Shown: positions 1 to 11,164, numbered from the stretch's first letter. The stretch is 64,000 nucleotides of DNA from Vitellaria paradoxa (GCA_019916065.1 CM034240.1:50244372-50308371), one strand, 5' to 3'. Numbers and translations are program-made. Notes: a model not told the origin generated them from the letters alone.

Positions 1-1165
1 GTTGCATTCAAAAAAAAAATTGTAAAAAAAATTGAAAATTTCATGTTCTACTTAAAATTTTGGTTTTTTTTTTTTTTTTAAGCTCATTTTAAACCGGATC
101 TATTTTTTTTTTTTTGGTAAATTTTTTTTTCTGAATACGATTAACAAGTCTAAAAGCTACAATTAGGTAAAAAAAAAAAAATCAAATTTCAATGAAAAAA
201 GTCTTATAAAACAAAAATGAGTTAACAAAATAAAAAACTAGTTATAGCACCCAAACAAAGCCTAAAAGTAAAACTTATTTACACTTTTTGAGTTTTAAAA
301 ACATGTTTTTACGAAATTGTAAATTATGTTAAATTTTTAATTAAAAAAATAATAATATCCATTTAAAGTCAAATTGAATCAAGAAGTAACAATGTAAGGA
401 GTGTGAAGTATAGAAAATGTAAATATAATTTTGTAAATTAATAAATGTTAAAATTGAGTTTAATGCTTTTATATTAGTGTATAATTTAAGAAATCTAAAG
501 ATAGATTTTTAAAATTTAGAGTTATTAATGAATTTCACTTTTAATACAAAGAGCATACAAATAATTATCTCAATATTTTTATTAATTTATTATTTTGTAT
601 TTATATCATGTTGTACTGTGTTTTCATTATAAATTTTGTATTACAATTTTACCCTTGACTTTTTACTTAATTTCCATTTGCATCATTTTATACTATTTAA
701 ATTCAAAACTCATTTACTAAATATATTAAATAAACTCAAATTATTTATAAATAATAATACAATTTATTTTCTGCAAAATTAAAAAATAAAATAGCTAAAC
801 TAACCAAGTTAAGTTAGCATACGAGCTCGGGTTAGTTTATTAAAAAAAAAAAAAAGAAACAAACAAATTGGATTTAAATATGATAAAGAAAGAATAACGT
901 GTAATTTTAAAAATTACAATAGGCGTGTTAAATCACTATCTTTAAAATAATACTTACTCTAATGTCTACACAAATTTTCTATTGATTTTTTTTTTTAAAT
1001 AAATTCATCTGGAAGATACAACAAAATCCAAATATTTAATCAACAAAAATTAAAGATTTTCTATATAAATTCTTGAATAAAAGTGTGCAAGACTAAAAAT
1101 GGGGAAGAATTGTGAAAGCTAACCCCTAGTTATAGATCGTGAGTAGCCGTTAATAGTGACTACTT
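1..1165. other. AT-rich intergenic DNA
   Basis: This stretch is dominated by A/T runs and short homopolymers. No open frame with recognisable protein similarity and no RNA gene could be seen on either strand. It reads as ordinary decayed plant intergenic DNA. Confidence 0.7.
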
Positions 1166-1167
1166 AC

Positions 1168-1900
1168 CCCCCTATTAGATGGTGCTAAAATTTCAGGATG
1201 ATAAGTTTTAGAGGGGATATAAGATAAGAATGGATATTATTTTTAGAGGGTTGGCCTACATTGATATGATGTTTATGGAGGGGGATAACTTTTAACTTGG
1301 TTTGAATATTTTATAAATAAGAGGAGGTGAATGATGGAAAAAATAGTCAAATGACTTTTTTGCCCTTATGGTGTCCCAAAACTTGGTTACCTATTAAATT
1401 AAACTTGGTTACCCAAACTTAATTATATGTTTATGTTAATTATATAATGTGAAAACCAACTAGTACAAATTAATTTTAGACAAATTAATTATATTATTAT
1501 CTTAAAATCACATCACCTCCTATTTGAAAAAAATATATTTTTTTTAATCACACAACCCCCTATTTGAAAAAAAATTATATATTTTTTATTTTTATTAATA
1601 TAACTTTTTAATACATTTTTCCATTAAAAAAAGAATTTATTTTTAATATAAAATACATTTTGTAGGTGAGAAAGGGGGATGAGAAGGGCATAATGGTCTA
1701 ATTTAATCCATATAAGGGGGATAATATTTGGAGAGCTCAAACTCTCTCCAAAAATAATACACATTCTTCCAAGATTAAGAAAGGGAGATAATTTTTAGAG
1801 GTAAGAAATTTTGCTTTCCAAACCAAGCAAAAAAATCACATCAAAACTTATAAGAGTGTATTATTTATGGAGACCCTATTTGTAGCATCTAATCGACCCC
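1168..1900. repeat. TIR element of about 730 bp (MITE-like)
   Basis: The left end reads CCTATTAGATGGTGCTAAAA and the reverse complement of the right end reads GTCGATTAGATGCTACAAAT, so the two ends form imperfect terminal inverted repeats sharing the ATTAGATG core. The interior is AT-rich and has no coding frame. Near 1716-1760 there is an internal GAGAGCTC/CTCTCTCC inverted motif. This is probably a non-autonomous DNA transposon; the superfamily is not assigned. Confidence 0.5.
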
Positions 1901-1907
1901 TTAGATC

Positions 1908-2010
1908 AAAGTATATGACGATTGAAAGTAAACCATCATTTTTTTTTACGTAGTTCAAAATATATGACGGTTGAAAGTAAACCATCATTTTTTTTTTTTA
2001 CGGTTCAAAG
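1908..2010. repeat. Two tandem ~52-bp copies
   Basis: A unit containing TATATGACG, TTGAAAGTAAACCATCA and a T-run occurs twice head to tail. The copies differ mainly in T-run length and a few substitutions. No function is apparent. Confidence 0.6.
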
Positions 2011-2038
2011 AGTTGGTAATTATTTTTCAAAATTTTAG

Positions 2039-2317
2039 GTGACATTTGGTTTATTTTTTTATTTTTTATTTTCTGTTGTCATTTTATGTTTTAAAAATCT
2101 CAAAATAAAGAAACAAAAAATACTCTATTTTCATTATTTTTAAATTTTCTTTATTTTGAATTAAAAACGTTCAAAATGACTTTTTGTCATTCTTCATTTT
2201 ATGTGCAAGTTCATTTTCTGTTTTATAAAACAAATTTTAAAAATATAAGTGACCAAGAGCGTTTTGAGCTGTTTCATTGTTTTCAAAAGCGTAAAATAGA
2301 AGATGAGTTTAAAATAG

Positions 2318-2348
<31 letters not shown>

Positions 2349-2367
2349 ACAAACCAAATAAACCCTC
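2039..2367. repeat. MITE family C, copy 1 (~330 bp)
   Basis: The element begins with ACATTTGGTTTATTTTT and ends with AAACAAACCAAATAAACC, forming inverted ends around ATTTGGTTT. The interior carries conserved blocks such as AAAATCTCAAAATAAAGAAA and GTTTTCAAAAGCGTAAAATA. These blocks recur in the same order in a second copy at 23982-24314, which marks this as a dispersed family. The minus-strand 78-codon open frame across it is chance. Confidence 0.7.
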
Positions 2368-2622
2368 AGGTTTTATACAGTGTTTTGCAACTCCAAATAA
2401 TAACAAATGAAGTGCACCGTCTGACTGCACCCATGAGCGTGTGCGTTTTAATATTATAGGCGAGAAGCATCAGATTCGTCCCCTATTCCATTTGGCTCAA
2501 TTTTTCCTATATTATCATGTTTAAGCCAACAAAGCTTGCAATTTTCACTTTTCATTATTTTTTTTTTTAAACATTCATCGCCAGCCACCACCCAACTCCT
2601 GTCACCATCGCTGCCTACCACT

Positions 2623-3118
2623 AGGGATGTAAACGGTGTGAATATGGGACGAGTATGACCTTTTTTATCTCTGTCTCCATTCCCGTCCTTATCTCCGTTT
2701 TAAGGAAAAAAATTTTCATATACCCGTCCTTATTAGGTAATAAATTCCCCTTCTCTATCTTCATTTGCCTGTCAAGTATATTAATAATTACAAATTATAT
2801 ATTATATGTATAAAATAAATATTAAAAATTATTATAATATTATATATATTAAATAAAAATATGTTTTGGTAATTTATTAAATAAAAATATTATATATATA
2901 TTAAATAAAAATTAAAAATATCTATATATATTAATAAATAAATATTTAAGTAGGTACAGGACAAGGTGAGAATTATCATACCTGTTCTTGTACTCATTTA
3001 GGTAACGCTTCAAATCCTTAAACTCGTCCTCGTCCCTGCTACTAATATCCCCGTACCTTCCCCGAACGGAGTAGGTGAAATAGGTACTCACCGGATACAG
3101 ATATATTTGACATCCTTA
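2623..3118. repeat. GGATGT-type TIR element (~495 bp)
   Basis: The left end AGGGATGTAAACGG pairs with the right end TTTGACATCCTTA (reverse complement TAAGGATGTCAAA). The element sits inside a CCACC-rich stretch (2578-2622 and 3119-3290) that reads as one block interrupted by it. Elements with these ends and CCCGT/GGATAC motifs are common in plant genomes. There is no coding content. Confidence 0.55.
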
Positions 3119-3320
3119 CCTACTATCCACCTCTGACCACAGTCGAACGGACAACCACCAATCACCTCTAGCCACTATTACTCATTGCCACCCACCACCC
3201 ACTTTTGATCACACCATTGTTTCCAGCCACCCTCCTTCCATAGTTGTTTCCTACTCATTTTCGCCCACCACAACTATCAGCCGAACTGTCGTCGTTCAAT
3301 TAGCCAATACATTTGCTATC
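3119..3320. other. CCACC-rich low-complexity stretch
   Basis: The segment is rich in CCACC and CACC repeats and looks like the continuation of the block at 2578-2622. Both strands have stops in all frames, so a proline-rich coding exon is not supported. Confidence 0.45.
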
Positions 3321-3646
3321 AACTTTTTCAAATTTTTAACTTTCTTTATCAAAATTTATCAAACATACAAAAAGAAAAAAAAATAAAAAAAAGTTATTGT
3401 GCATGAAACTACCAATTTTGTTCAATTTTTTTTTTTAATTTTGTTAGCTTTTATAAGTTTTTACTAAATACTTACCAAAAAAAAAAAGTTTTTACTAAAT
3501 ACATAAAATTGTCAAAAAAAAAAAATAACATGTCAAAATTACGATAAAAATTACTAAAAATTGATTTGCCTAACAAGCACTAAAAGGAAAATAACTGAAT
3601 TCAAGCCAGGATCGGGTTTTTCAAAATTATTAACGCATTGCCATCA

Positions 3647-3814
3647 GGATAGGTTCGGTACAGTGTACTGGACTGTGCACCTACACACTGTTGGATCAAA
3701 CAGTGGGGTAGGTCCGGTACAGTGCACCGGACTGTGCACATACACACCGTTAGATCAAATGTTACCGTCCGATGTGTAGGTGCACAGTCCGGTGCACTGT
3801 ATCGTACCTATCCC
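3647..3814. repeat. Palindromic MITE, GC-richer
   Basis: The motif GGTACAGTGYACYGGACTGTGCAC appears twice in direct orientation (about 3657 and 3717) and once inverted (about 3780-3805). The whole element can therefore fold into a long hairpin, with GGATAGGT at the left end and ACCTATCC at the right. It stands out from its AT-rich surroundings. A decayed half copy lies at 58740-58803. Open frames across it are repeat-derived and not called as genes. Confidence 0.7.
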
Positions 3815-4218
3815 CTTCCCGCCACCAGTAGGCAGTAGGTGGTGGTGTTTTAAAAAGTCTGAACGGCTGTTCTTGCAGTTATTAGAAATTGGAGGGACGA
3901 TAAGAGTAATTTTATTGCCGTGTTGATTTGAAAGTTTGAACGGCAGTTTCTGCAAATATTACAAATTAAGGGGACGGTAGTGTAAATTTTATTTTAAATA
4001 GTTTGGTGAGGCTTGACTGTTGTGATTTTCATGCCGTCCGCGGAAGCAGCCAAATTTCCAAAAGGATAAAAAAATAATAAAAAAATAAAAAAATCATTAC
4101 GACGATACTGCTTACCAACCTATAATTTTTGCTTAAGATTTCTCTCATCAGTTCCACCAAAAACTCCAGAGTGCAGATCACTAAGTCAAATTATTTCTTC
4201 AACTCTAATTGCTAATAA

Positions 4219-4547
4219 TATAAAGCAACTTGGAGCCTTAAATAAGTATGGGTGTATTTGGTGTGATAAAAAATGAGATTAGTAATGATTTCATAATTCG
4301 TGTAGTGAGATAAAAAGTGAATAAATTTTAAAAGATTTCATTATTTTTTATCATTTTTCAAAATTTTATTTTATTATTCTAAACAAAGCCAATATAAAGC
4401 AATTAGGAGCCCTAAATAAGTATGAGTATATTTGGAGTGATAAAAAGTGAGATGAGTTGTGAGTTCGTAATTCATACAATAAGATAAAAAGTGAATAATT
4501 TTTAAAGGTTTTGAGAGATTTTTAGAAGTTTACAGTAAACCAAACAA

Positions 4548-4560
<13 letters not shown>
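4219..4560. repeat. 172-bp tandem duplication carrying MITE family B
   Basis: A flank containing AATATAAAGCAA and AATAAGTATG, followed by a TATTTGG...GATAAAAARTGAGAT element, occurs twice head to tail, starting near 4219 and 4391. Each copy holds one member of MITE family B (4250-4390 and 4424-4550). The family is recognised by the outer TTTGG/CCAAA ends and inner blocks TTCGTAATTC and ATGAGATAAA. Duplication happened after insertion, since flank and element are both repeated. Confidence 0.6.

Positions 4561-4578
<18 letters not shown>
4551..4578. repeat. (TA)n microsatellite
   Basis: About 13 uninterrupted TA dinucleotides. Similar TA tracts recur at about 12540-12564, 13833-13858, 21697-21719, 23034-23059, 56130-56155 and 59272-59298. 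Confidence 0.9.
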
Positions 4579-6190
4579 GCCTACATCTTGTCCACCATCT
4601 GGCTTTGGCTGTGGACACAAGCAAGGGTATCTTTGTAAAACCCTTAAAAAAAAGTCAAAATTTCGAAGGAAAAAAAAATTAGAAAATTAGCCGGGAACTA
4701 AAAAAAAAAAGTTAGGGTGTCTGAGAATTTTTCTTCCCTGACTTTTTTAATTCATTTATTAAAAAAATTAAAATGCTAAAACGTAAGTTTGACTTTTTTT
4801 AGAGTGCATCCAAACAAAGCCTCTGGGTACATAAGCAGATGAGATGAGATTAAGGTTGTATTAAATCATCAGAATGATGGCTAGGGTGAAAATGATGGGC
4901 CAAGTTGCACCCACTCGTGACATATCAGAGGATCGAGCAGAGGCCAATTGGACTCATTTCACTAGGATTTGTTTGGGGCTGAGCTATTTCCCACTTCTGC
5001 TAAGCTTACCTGTAATCATTCGTCACATTAATAAGTCAAACTTCAATCCTAATGCCTATAAGAGCAATGATATACTATAAAAAAGAATTTACCATAATTA
5101 TTTACCAAAATAGGCTGCAGATTGCATTGTAGGAGTTGAAGTGTAGATATAGATGATCATAATTTAATCAAGATTAATTTTATTGAGTTAACAAAATATT
5201 GTTGACCGGATTAATAAATGCCGTTCGATTGAATCAATAAATTTTGATCAAATCATGACCCTCAATATTCATACTTTAACAACGCACTGCAGTCCTTTGC
5301 ACGCCGGGCTGTAGATCTAAAAAATTGAATCCCTTAAAATGCTATTGCTATATAAATTACAAGGGCGCTACTGCCACATCATCGCGATTAAAAATTCTGA
5401 TAAAATATCATTTTTTTTCCAAGTGTTATTGCAAAAAGGCAGGTTGGCCTCTCCAGTCTCAACCAACTGTCAAGATCATTGGATCACAGGCTTAATCTGC
5501 AACTTCTGGGCAGTTCTAAAATAAAATACCATTAGACTTGGAAGAAGTCCAAAACAGTGCCTTATTAATCTATGTGCCATTGGATGATCACACAATCAAC
5601 ATATAGATAATTAGGTTCAGCAATTCTGACTTCCATCGCAATGAAAATTGAACTTCAGCTATTCTGTTCCCATTGTAGTTTCCTGAATCAATGAATGCAC
5701 ACATATATATTTATATATATGAGTCTCTCTCTGGCAAAAACTATGAATATTTCCTTGGTGGGTCAACGAGGCATAAATTAATGTCTGGCTAGATGCTTGG
5801 TTGTAGAGAAGACCAGAGAAAGAAAATAAATGAATTAATAAACAATCTTTATGTAATTAGGCATGACATGTGCAGCTCTCTCTCTCTCTTCATTACACAA
5901 AATTGAGCATTAGTTTAGTAAACCCATCTTAATACAACACCTCATTGGATGTTATACAAAATTCATTTTGTTTCCATCACGTTCACCAAAAAAACCCCGC
6001 ATCATATGTTAAATTTTGAGAAATCCCAAGAAAATATGTTGACTCTAAAATCATGGAATACAAACAAACAATGATGAGTGCGTAAGATCTACATACCGGA
6101 GGAAGATAATAGTCGTGTACCCCAATAATACGACTCTGCCAAGGCAAAGGAGTTTAGGTTAGGAAGGGGACAAAAGAGAGGCACAGCGAT
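4579..6190. other. Intergenic, upstream of the receptor kinase
   Basis: No gene is supported. The small open frames at 4874-5080 and 5339-5524 show no recognisable family or signal peptide. They lie in unremarkable AT-rich DNA. Confidence 0.6.
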
Positions 6191-6197
6191 GAATTTC

Positions 6198-6266
6198 TCT
6201 CTCTATCTATTCATTTGATGAACCCCTCTCTCTCTGTCTCTCTCTCTCTCTCTCTACATATATATG
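6198..6266 (+). promoter_or_regulatory. CT-rich leader/promoter tract before PSY1R
   Basis: Long CT dinucleotide runs are followed by ACATATATATGTATTTAC. In plants, pyrimidine-rich tracts of this kind are common around transcription starts and in leaders. The tract lies about 350-420 bp before the PSY1R start codon. Its promoter role is inferred from position and composition only. Confidence 0.4.
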
Positions 6267-6469
6267 TATTTACTCGTTTTCCCTTCATTTGGTCATCAAT
6301 TTGCAATATCCTAAGAGGAAGTCCACCTGTTAAGCCGCCCTGAAAAAGTAGACAGTTTTTGGGAATTCAGACCTCAGCTTTATGTAATGCTCTATGTCAA
6401 CATCAACCACTCTTACCCCTCTGCCCTTTCTGTCTTAATGGTTAGACCAAAGTCCGCACAAAAACTTGG

Positions 6470-6562
6470 ATGAAAAGTGGAGAAACCCCACACGATTCAT
6501 TGGAGTATCTTGCCATATCCTCAACTGTCTTCTTCCTCTTTTGTGGATCAATGGTGCACTAA
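6470..6562 (+). CDS. Possible 30-codon upstream ORF of PSY1R
   Basis: An ATG at 6470 opens a 30-codon frame that stops at 6560-6562, 54 bases before the main ATG at 6617. If transcription starts at the CT-rich tract around 6.2-6.3 kb, this uORF would be in the leader and could dampen translation of the receptor. The peptide matches no family I recognise. Leader extent is inferred. Confidence 0.25.
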   Translation: MKSGETPHDSLEYLAISSTVFFLFCGSMVH

Positions 6563-6616
6563 AAAAGACCCATCAATTAGCAATCTCCTCTGAAACATCA
6601 TCAGCACAGAACAGCC

Positions 6617-9600
6617 ATGCTCTTGCTCTTGCGGCTCTTCCTTTCTTGTTCACCCACCATCAGTCTGAAACCCGTTGGCTGCTTCCTCTTGGATGTGTTC
6701 CTGTTGATCTTTGTTGTGTTCCTTTCTTCCTTTGCCAATCCCACCCATGCATCCTGCAACCCACTTGATCGAGATTCTCTTTTGTCCTTGTCCTTGTCCT
6801 TGTCCTTGAACATTTCTAAACCTTCATCTCCTTTGAATTGGTCTTCTGGTGTTGACTGCTGCTTCTGGGAAGGCATATCTTGTGACAAAAATGATCGGGT
6901 GACCCATCTACAGCTACCATTCAGAGGCCTCCGGGGAACAATTTCACCCTCCGTCTTAAACCTCACCAGTCTCTCTCAGCTCAATCTCTCAAAGAACTGG
7001 CTCGAGGGTCCTCTCCCAGATGGATTCTTTACATCTTTGAATCAACTTCAAGTCATTGACTTAAGCTATAACCGTCTATCTGGGCAATTACCATCATCTG
7101 ATAGTTTGCCAGGTACAATCCATACAGTGAATTTGTCCAGCAACCACTTAAATGGGACAATTCAATCTTCATTTCTCCAGCCTGCTTGGAATTTAACAGC
7201 TTTTAATGTCAGCAACAACAGTTTCACCGGCCCAATCCTCTCCTCAATCTGTGTCAATTCACCATCAGTCCAATTCCTGGATTTCTCGTTGAATGACTTC
7301 AGTGATCAGATTCCCCCGGGATTTGGCAGGTGTTCCAAACTGGAGGTCCTGCGGGCAGGGTTCAATCTTTTCTCCGGGCTGCTCCCTGGTGATATTTATG
7401 ATGCTGGGGCTCTACAGGAAATCTCTCTACCAGCAAACAAACTCAGTGGAATCATTGATGATAGAATTGTTAACCTGAGCAACCTGAAAGTCCTTGAAAT
7501 CTTTGGTAATGAAATCACTGGTGTGATTCCTCCGGCTATTGGGAAGCTCTCCAAGTTGGAACAGCTGCTCCTTCACATTAACAAGCTGACTGGCACTCTG
7601 CCCCCATCACTGATGAATTGCACCAATCTGAAGAAATTGAATTTAAGGGTGAACCACTTCAAAGGTGAACTCTCCTCACTTGATTTCTCGAAACTCAGTC
7701 AACTTGGCACTGTGGACCTCGGAGACAATAACTTCACTGGTAGCCTCCCAGCGAGCCTTTTCTCATGCAAATCACTGACGGCAATTCGCTTGGCCAATAA
7801 TCAGCTAGAGGGACAAATTTTGCCCAACATACAAGCATTACAATCACTGTCATTCCTCTCTCTTTCTATGAATAATCTTACAAATTTCACTGGAGCAATC
7901 CGGATTCTCATGGGCTGCAAGAACCTCAGTGTCGTTGTCATCTCAAAGAATTTCTATTATGAGGCAATGCCGTATGATGAGGGCACGGTGGACTCCCAAG
8001 GATTCCAAAATCTCAAAGTTCTGGCTCTGGGTGGTTGCAACTTCACGGGTCATATTCCAGCTTGGATGGCTAAGCTTGGGAAGTTAGAGGTCCTGGACCT
8101 TTCCTACAATCAAATCGCTGGCTCAATTCCAGGTTGGTTGGGGAATCTTCCAAACCTCTTCTATCTAGACTTGTCTTATAACCTCCTTTTGGGAGACTTA
8201 CCTGTGGAACTTAGTCAACTGCCAAGACTGGCATCAGAACAGGGTGCTGATAGCATAGACCGAAGTTACCTGGAGTTGCCTGTCTTTGTTAAACCTAATA
8301 ATATTTCGTCTTATCAATACAATCAGCTAGCCAACCTGCCACCAGCAATATACTTGAAAAACAATAGCCTCAGTGGCAATATTCCTGTTGAGATTGGCCA
8401 ACTGAAGTCCCTCCATGTGTTAGATTTTAGCCAGAACAACTTCTCTGGCAACATCCCAGATCAAATATCTTATCTGACTAATTTGGAAATACTTGACCTC
8501 TCTAAAAACCATCTCTCTGGTCAAATTCCAATGTTGCTGAGTCGTCTCAATTTCTTGTCCTCATTCAGTGTTGCAGACAACAATCTCCATGGGCCAGTAC
8601 CAACAGGAGGTCAGTTTGATACTTTTCCAATATCCAGCTTTCAGGCAAATGCGGGGCTGTGTGGTTCAGTTCTGCACCGTCCTTGCTCCCCTAATCCAAA
8701 GGTGCATCCTTCTGCACCTAATAAAAGCCCCAAAAAGAAAATCATCATTGGACTCATCCTGGGTATCTGTTTTGGTATTGGCTTTACTCTCACCATGGCA
8801 TTGTGGATATTGTATAAGAGAAGGATCCTTCCAAGAGGTGACCCTAACAGAATCAATTCAGATGCAGTTTCCTTCAACTCTAACTCTGGAATATCTTCTG
8901 AGTTTTGCAAGGATGCCAATCTTGTAATAGTCTTCCCAAACAATACTGATGAAATCAAGACACTCACAATTTCTGAGATTCTGAAAGCCACCGACAATTT
9001 CAGCCAAGCAAACATCATTGGTTGTGGGGGTTTTGGATTGGTCTACAAAGCCACATTAGAAAATGGGACCAAGTTGGCTGTTAAGAAGCTATCAGGAGAT
9101 ATGGGTCTGATGGAAAGGGAATTCAAAGCAGAGGTTGAAGCTCTATCAACGGCTCAGCACAAGAACCTGGTTTCCCTGCAAGGTTACTGTGTGTATGATG
9201 GTTTTCGGTTACTGATGTATTCCTACATGGAGAATGGAAGTCTTGATTATTGGTTGCATGAGAAAACTAATGGGGCAGCCCAGCTAGATTGGCCAACTCG
9301 ATTGGGGATTGCACAGGGAACGAGCTGTGGCCTGGCTTACATGCACCAGATCTGTGAACCGCATATAGTGCATCGTGACATCAAGTCCAGCAACATCCTT
9401 CTTGATGATAATTTTGAAGCACATGTTGCAGATTTTGGATTGTCGCGATTGATTCTGCCTTATCATACTCATGTAACCACTGAACTGGTTGGCACTTTGG
9501 GTTACATTCCCCCTGAGTATGGTCAGGCGTGGATAGCCACATTGAGAGGGGACATATACAGTTTTGGGGTAGTCATGCTTGAGCTCCTCACAGGGAAGAG

Positions 9601-9838
9601 ACCAGTGGAGTTATTCAAACCGAAGATGTCAAGAGAATTGGTTGTCTGGGTGCAGCAAATGAGGAGTGAGGGAAAACAAGAAGAAGTCTTTGACCCTCTC
9701 CTGAGAGCCAGGGGCTTCGAAGAAGAGATGCTGCAGGTCCTTGATGTGGCCTGCATGTGTGTCAATCAGAACCCTTTGAAGAGGCCAACAATTACAGAAG
9801 TGGTCAATTGGCTCCAGAATGTAGGGGCTAATAGATAG
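6617..9838 (+). CDS. PSY1R: LRR receptor-like kinase, PSY1 receptor-like
   Basis: Single-exon, 1073-aa leucine-rich-repeat receptor kinase, predicted at the plasma membrane. Residues 1-46 form a signal region with a strong hydrophobic core. It is followed by an LRR N-cap with the Cys pair in DCCFWEGISC, then about 20 LRRs of the LxxLDLSxNxLxGxIP type. A non-LRR island near residues 540-580 precedes the last repeats. One membrane span follows at about 708-731. The cytoplasmic kinase spans about 795-1069 with glycine loop GCGGFG, catalytic Lys823, Asp921 in HRD and Asp939 in DFG, so it is an active-type RD kinase. The island, the lack of introns and motifs such as SRLILPYHTHVTTELVGTLG place it nearest to Arabidopsis PSY1R, in the PSKR/PSY1R subgroup that perceives sulfated peptides. 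That ligand is inferred from family. An in-frame six-base repeat in residues 54-66 encodes a Ser-Leu run. All catalytic residues are intact. Confidence 0.93.
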   Translation: MLLLLRLFLSCSPTISLKPVGCFLLDVFLLIFVVFLSSFANPTHASCNPLDRDSLLSLSLSLSLNISKPSSPLNWSSGVDCCFWEGISCDKNDRVTHLQLPFRGLRGTISPSVLNLTSLSQLNLSKNWLEGPLPDGFFTSLNQLQVIDLSYNRLSGQLPSSDSLPGTIHTVNLSSNHLNGTIQSSFLQPAWNLTAFNVSNNSFTGPILSSICVNSPSVQFLDFSLNDFSDQIPPGFGRCSKLEVLRAGFNLFSGLLPGDIYDAGALQEISLPANKLSGIIDDRIVNLSNLKVLEIFGNEITGVIPPAIGKLSKLEQLLLHINKLTGTLPPSLMNCTNLKKLNLRVNHFKGELSSLDFSKLSQLGTVDLGDNNFTGSLPASLFSCKSLTAIRLANNQLEGQILPNIQALQSLSFLSLSMNNLTNFTGAIRILMGCKNLSVVVISKNFYYEAMPYDEGTVDSQGFQNLKVLALGGCNFTGHIPAWMAKLGKLEVLDLSYNQIAGSIPGWLGNLPNLFYLDLSYNLLLGDLPVELSQLPRLASEQGADSIDRSYLELPVFVKPNNISSYQYNQLANLPPAIYLKNNSLSGNIPVEIGQLKSLHVLDFSQNNFSGNIPDQISYLTNLEILDLSKNHLSGQIPMLLSRLNFLSSFSVADNNLHGPVPTGGQFDTFPISSFQANAGLCGSVLHRPCSPNPKVHPSAPNKSPKKKIIIGLILGICFGIGFTLTMALWILYKRRILPRGDPNRINSDAVSFNSNSGISSEFCKDANLVIVFPNNTDEIKTLTISEILKATDNFSQANIIGCGGFGLVYKATLENGTKLAVKKLSGDMGLMEREFKAEVEALSTAQHKNLVSLQGYCVYDGFRLLMYSYMENGSLDYWLHEKTNGAAQLDWPTRLGIAQGTSCGLAYMHQICEPHIVHRDIKSSNILLDDNFEAHVADFGLSRLILPYHTHVTTELVGTLGYIPPEYGQAWIATLRGDIYSFGVVMLELLTGKRPVELFKPKMSRELVVWVQQMRSEGKQEEVFDPLLRARGFEEEMLQVLDVACMCVNQNPLKRPTITEVVNWLQNVGANR
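6781..6808 (+). repeat. In-frame hexanucleotide repeat in PSY1R
   Basis: TTGTCC is repeated about four times and encodes Leu-Ser pairs just after the predicted signal region. Unit length is a multiple of three, so copy-number changes keep the frame. The antisense strand reads as a run of Lys-Asp codons, which explains the long minus-strand open frame here. Confidence 0.8.
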
Positions 9839-10905
9839 CCACCAAAATGAAAAGGCAATAGTAACACAAAGTATACTTAACAAATTGTGGGTTTTTCCTT
9901 TTTTTTTTTTTGGGGGGGCAGATTCTAATGCAACCATACTGAATAACTAGTTAGCTGTGGAGGTGATCATTTTTCTTTATCTAGAGACAATGTATGAGTA
10001 CAACCTACATATAAACAGAAACATTGCAATCAAGTGAACCAACTCTAATATAGAAATTTGCAAAGACACTAAAAGTTAAGGCATAAAATTCTAATATCTA
10101 GTTAAGTGATCTCGCATGAGGAATTAGTCCCCTATGAAGTGATAGTTTTTTGAACTCATAATTAATCCTCTACACTGCAGTGGTAAATTTTAATGTTTGA
10201 TTTTACATATATCCGAAAGTTGGAGTTGGATCACAAGTGAATTCACAATAAGAATATCATGTACTTCTGTCAACTAAAAGTCAATCAGATATTTCACATT
10301 AGATACATGACATTCGGGGATGATAAAATTTCAAGCTTGTGTTAACACTTTATACTGCATACATGCAAATATATTAGCATCATATCATTTATCCATTTTT
10401 CAGCAGTTTATCCCTGTAATCTTAGGACTCACCAATGACTTTTCCTGGTTATTGAGCATTAATTTATTAAATCATAGGGATGTATATATGAATGGACAAA
10501 CTTGTAACCCTTCATGTGTAGGAAAAGATGCAAAAGTAAGATGCAAAAGTACTTAACGGTAACACTAATATGTTAATTTGATAACATGACGCATTAGTCT
10601 GAATTCGAGGATCAATAAAATGTCAAATATAAGCACCTTCATTGGAAGGAAATCCAGCAATATCATTGTGTTTGGTAACTCCAACTTTTGCTTATAAAAA
10701 AATAAATTGAAGTGGGATTTCCTAGGTTTAAGCAATTTTCTATTTTTATTTTTTCACAAATGTGAATAACAAAAGCTTCCAAAAGTAAAAAGAAAATCAT
10801 TTTTTGGCCCAAAAAAAAAAGTTATATGAGACAAAAAAGTAACTGAAAAACTAGTTTCTCATAAGCAAAAAGTCAGAGTTATCGAATGCAATTCCAACAA
10901 GTTAT
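9839..10905. other. PSY1R 3' flank and intergenic DNA
   Basis: The 3' UTR should lie in the first few hundred bases; no canonical AATAAA stands out close to the stop. A poly-T/poly-G run lies at 9898-9918. Beyond about 10.1 kb nothing is recognised. Confidence 0.5.
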
Positions 10906-10918
10906 AGTTTGAACTACA

Positions 10919-11164
10919 TAAGGGTGGTGTGGTACATGAGTTGCCCACCTATGCGTGGTTTGGGGAGGAGCAATGTTGATATTCTTACCTTCAATACCTA
11001 AAGAAACTATTTTAGAGTATCAAACCCAAGATCTCTAGGTCGCAAAGGAGCAGCTTCACTCCTGTTTGTCTAGGCAAAGCTAGGGACTTCTTTGAAAACA
11101 TTTTACTAGCAACCTATGGAGACAGAGCCTGTTATAATCCATAGCAACAGGATATCAACCTTAC
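10919..11164 (-). mobile_element. SINE-like retroposon (Au-like)
   Basis: The 246-bp segment is flanked by a perfect 13-bp direct repeat, AGTTTGAACTACA, at 10906-10918 and 11165-11177. This is the size expected of a target-site duplication made by LINE machinery. On the minus strand it contains TTGGGTTTGATACTC, resembling a pol III B box, and ends with a TGCTCCTCCCCAAACC...CATAGGTGGG block like the 3' region of plant Au SINEs, before a short CCCTT end. It has no protein-coding frame. Family assignment comes from memory of the 3' motif and is less sure than the insertion itself. Confidence 0.65.

Noticed and set aside
3561..3955. Two opposed frames with similar Cys/Thr-rich peptides
   Set aside because: Both are translations of the arms of the palindromic MITE.
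6601..6966. 121-codon minus-strand frame opposite the PSY1R N-terminus
   Set aside because: It is the shadow of the receptor's coding strand; the Lys-Asp run comes from the reverse of the TTGTCC repeat.
8641..9937. Several minus-strand frames within and after the PSY1R kinase domain
   Set aside because: They overlap a conserved coding sequence on the opposite strand and have no family features.
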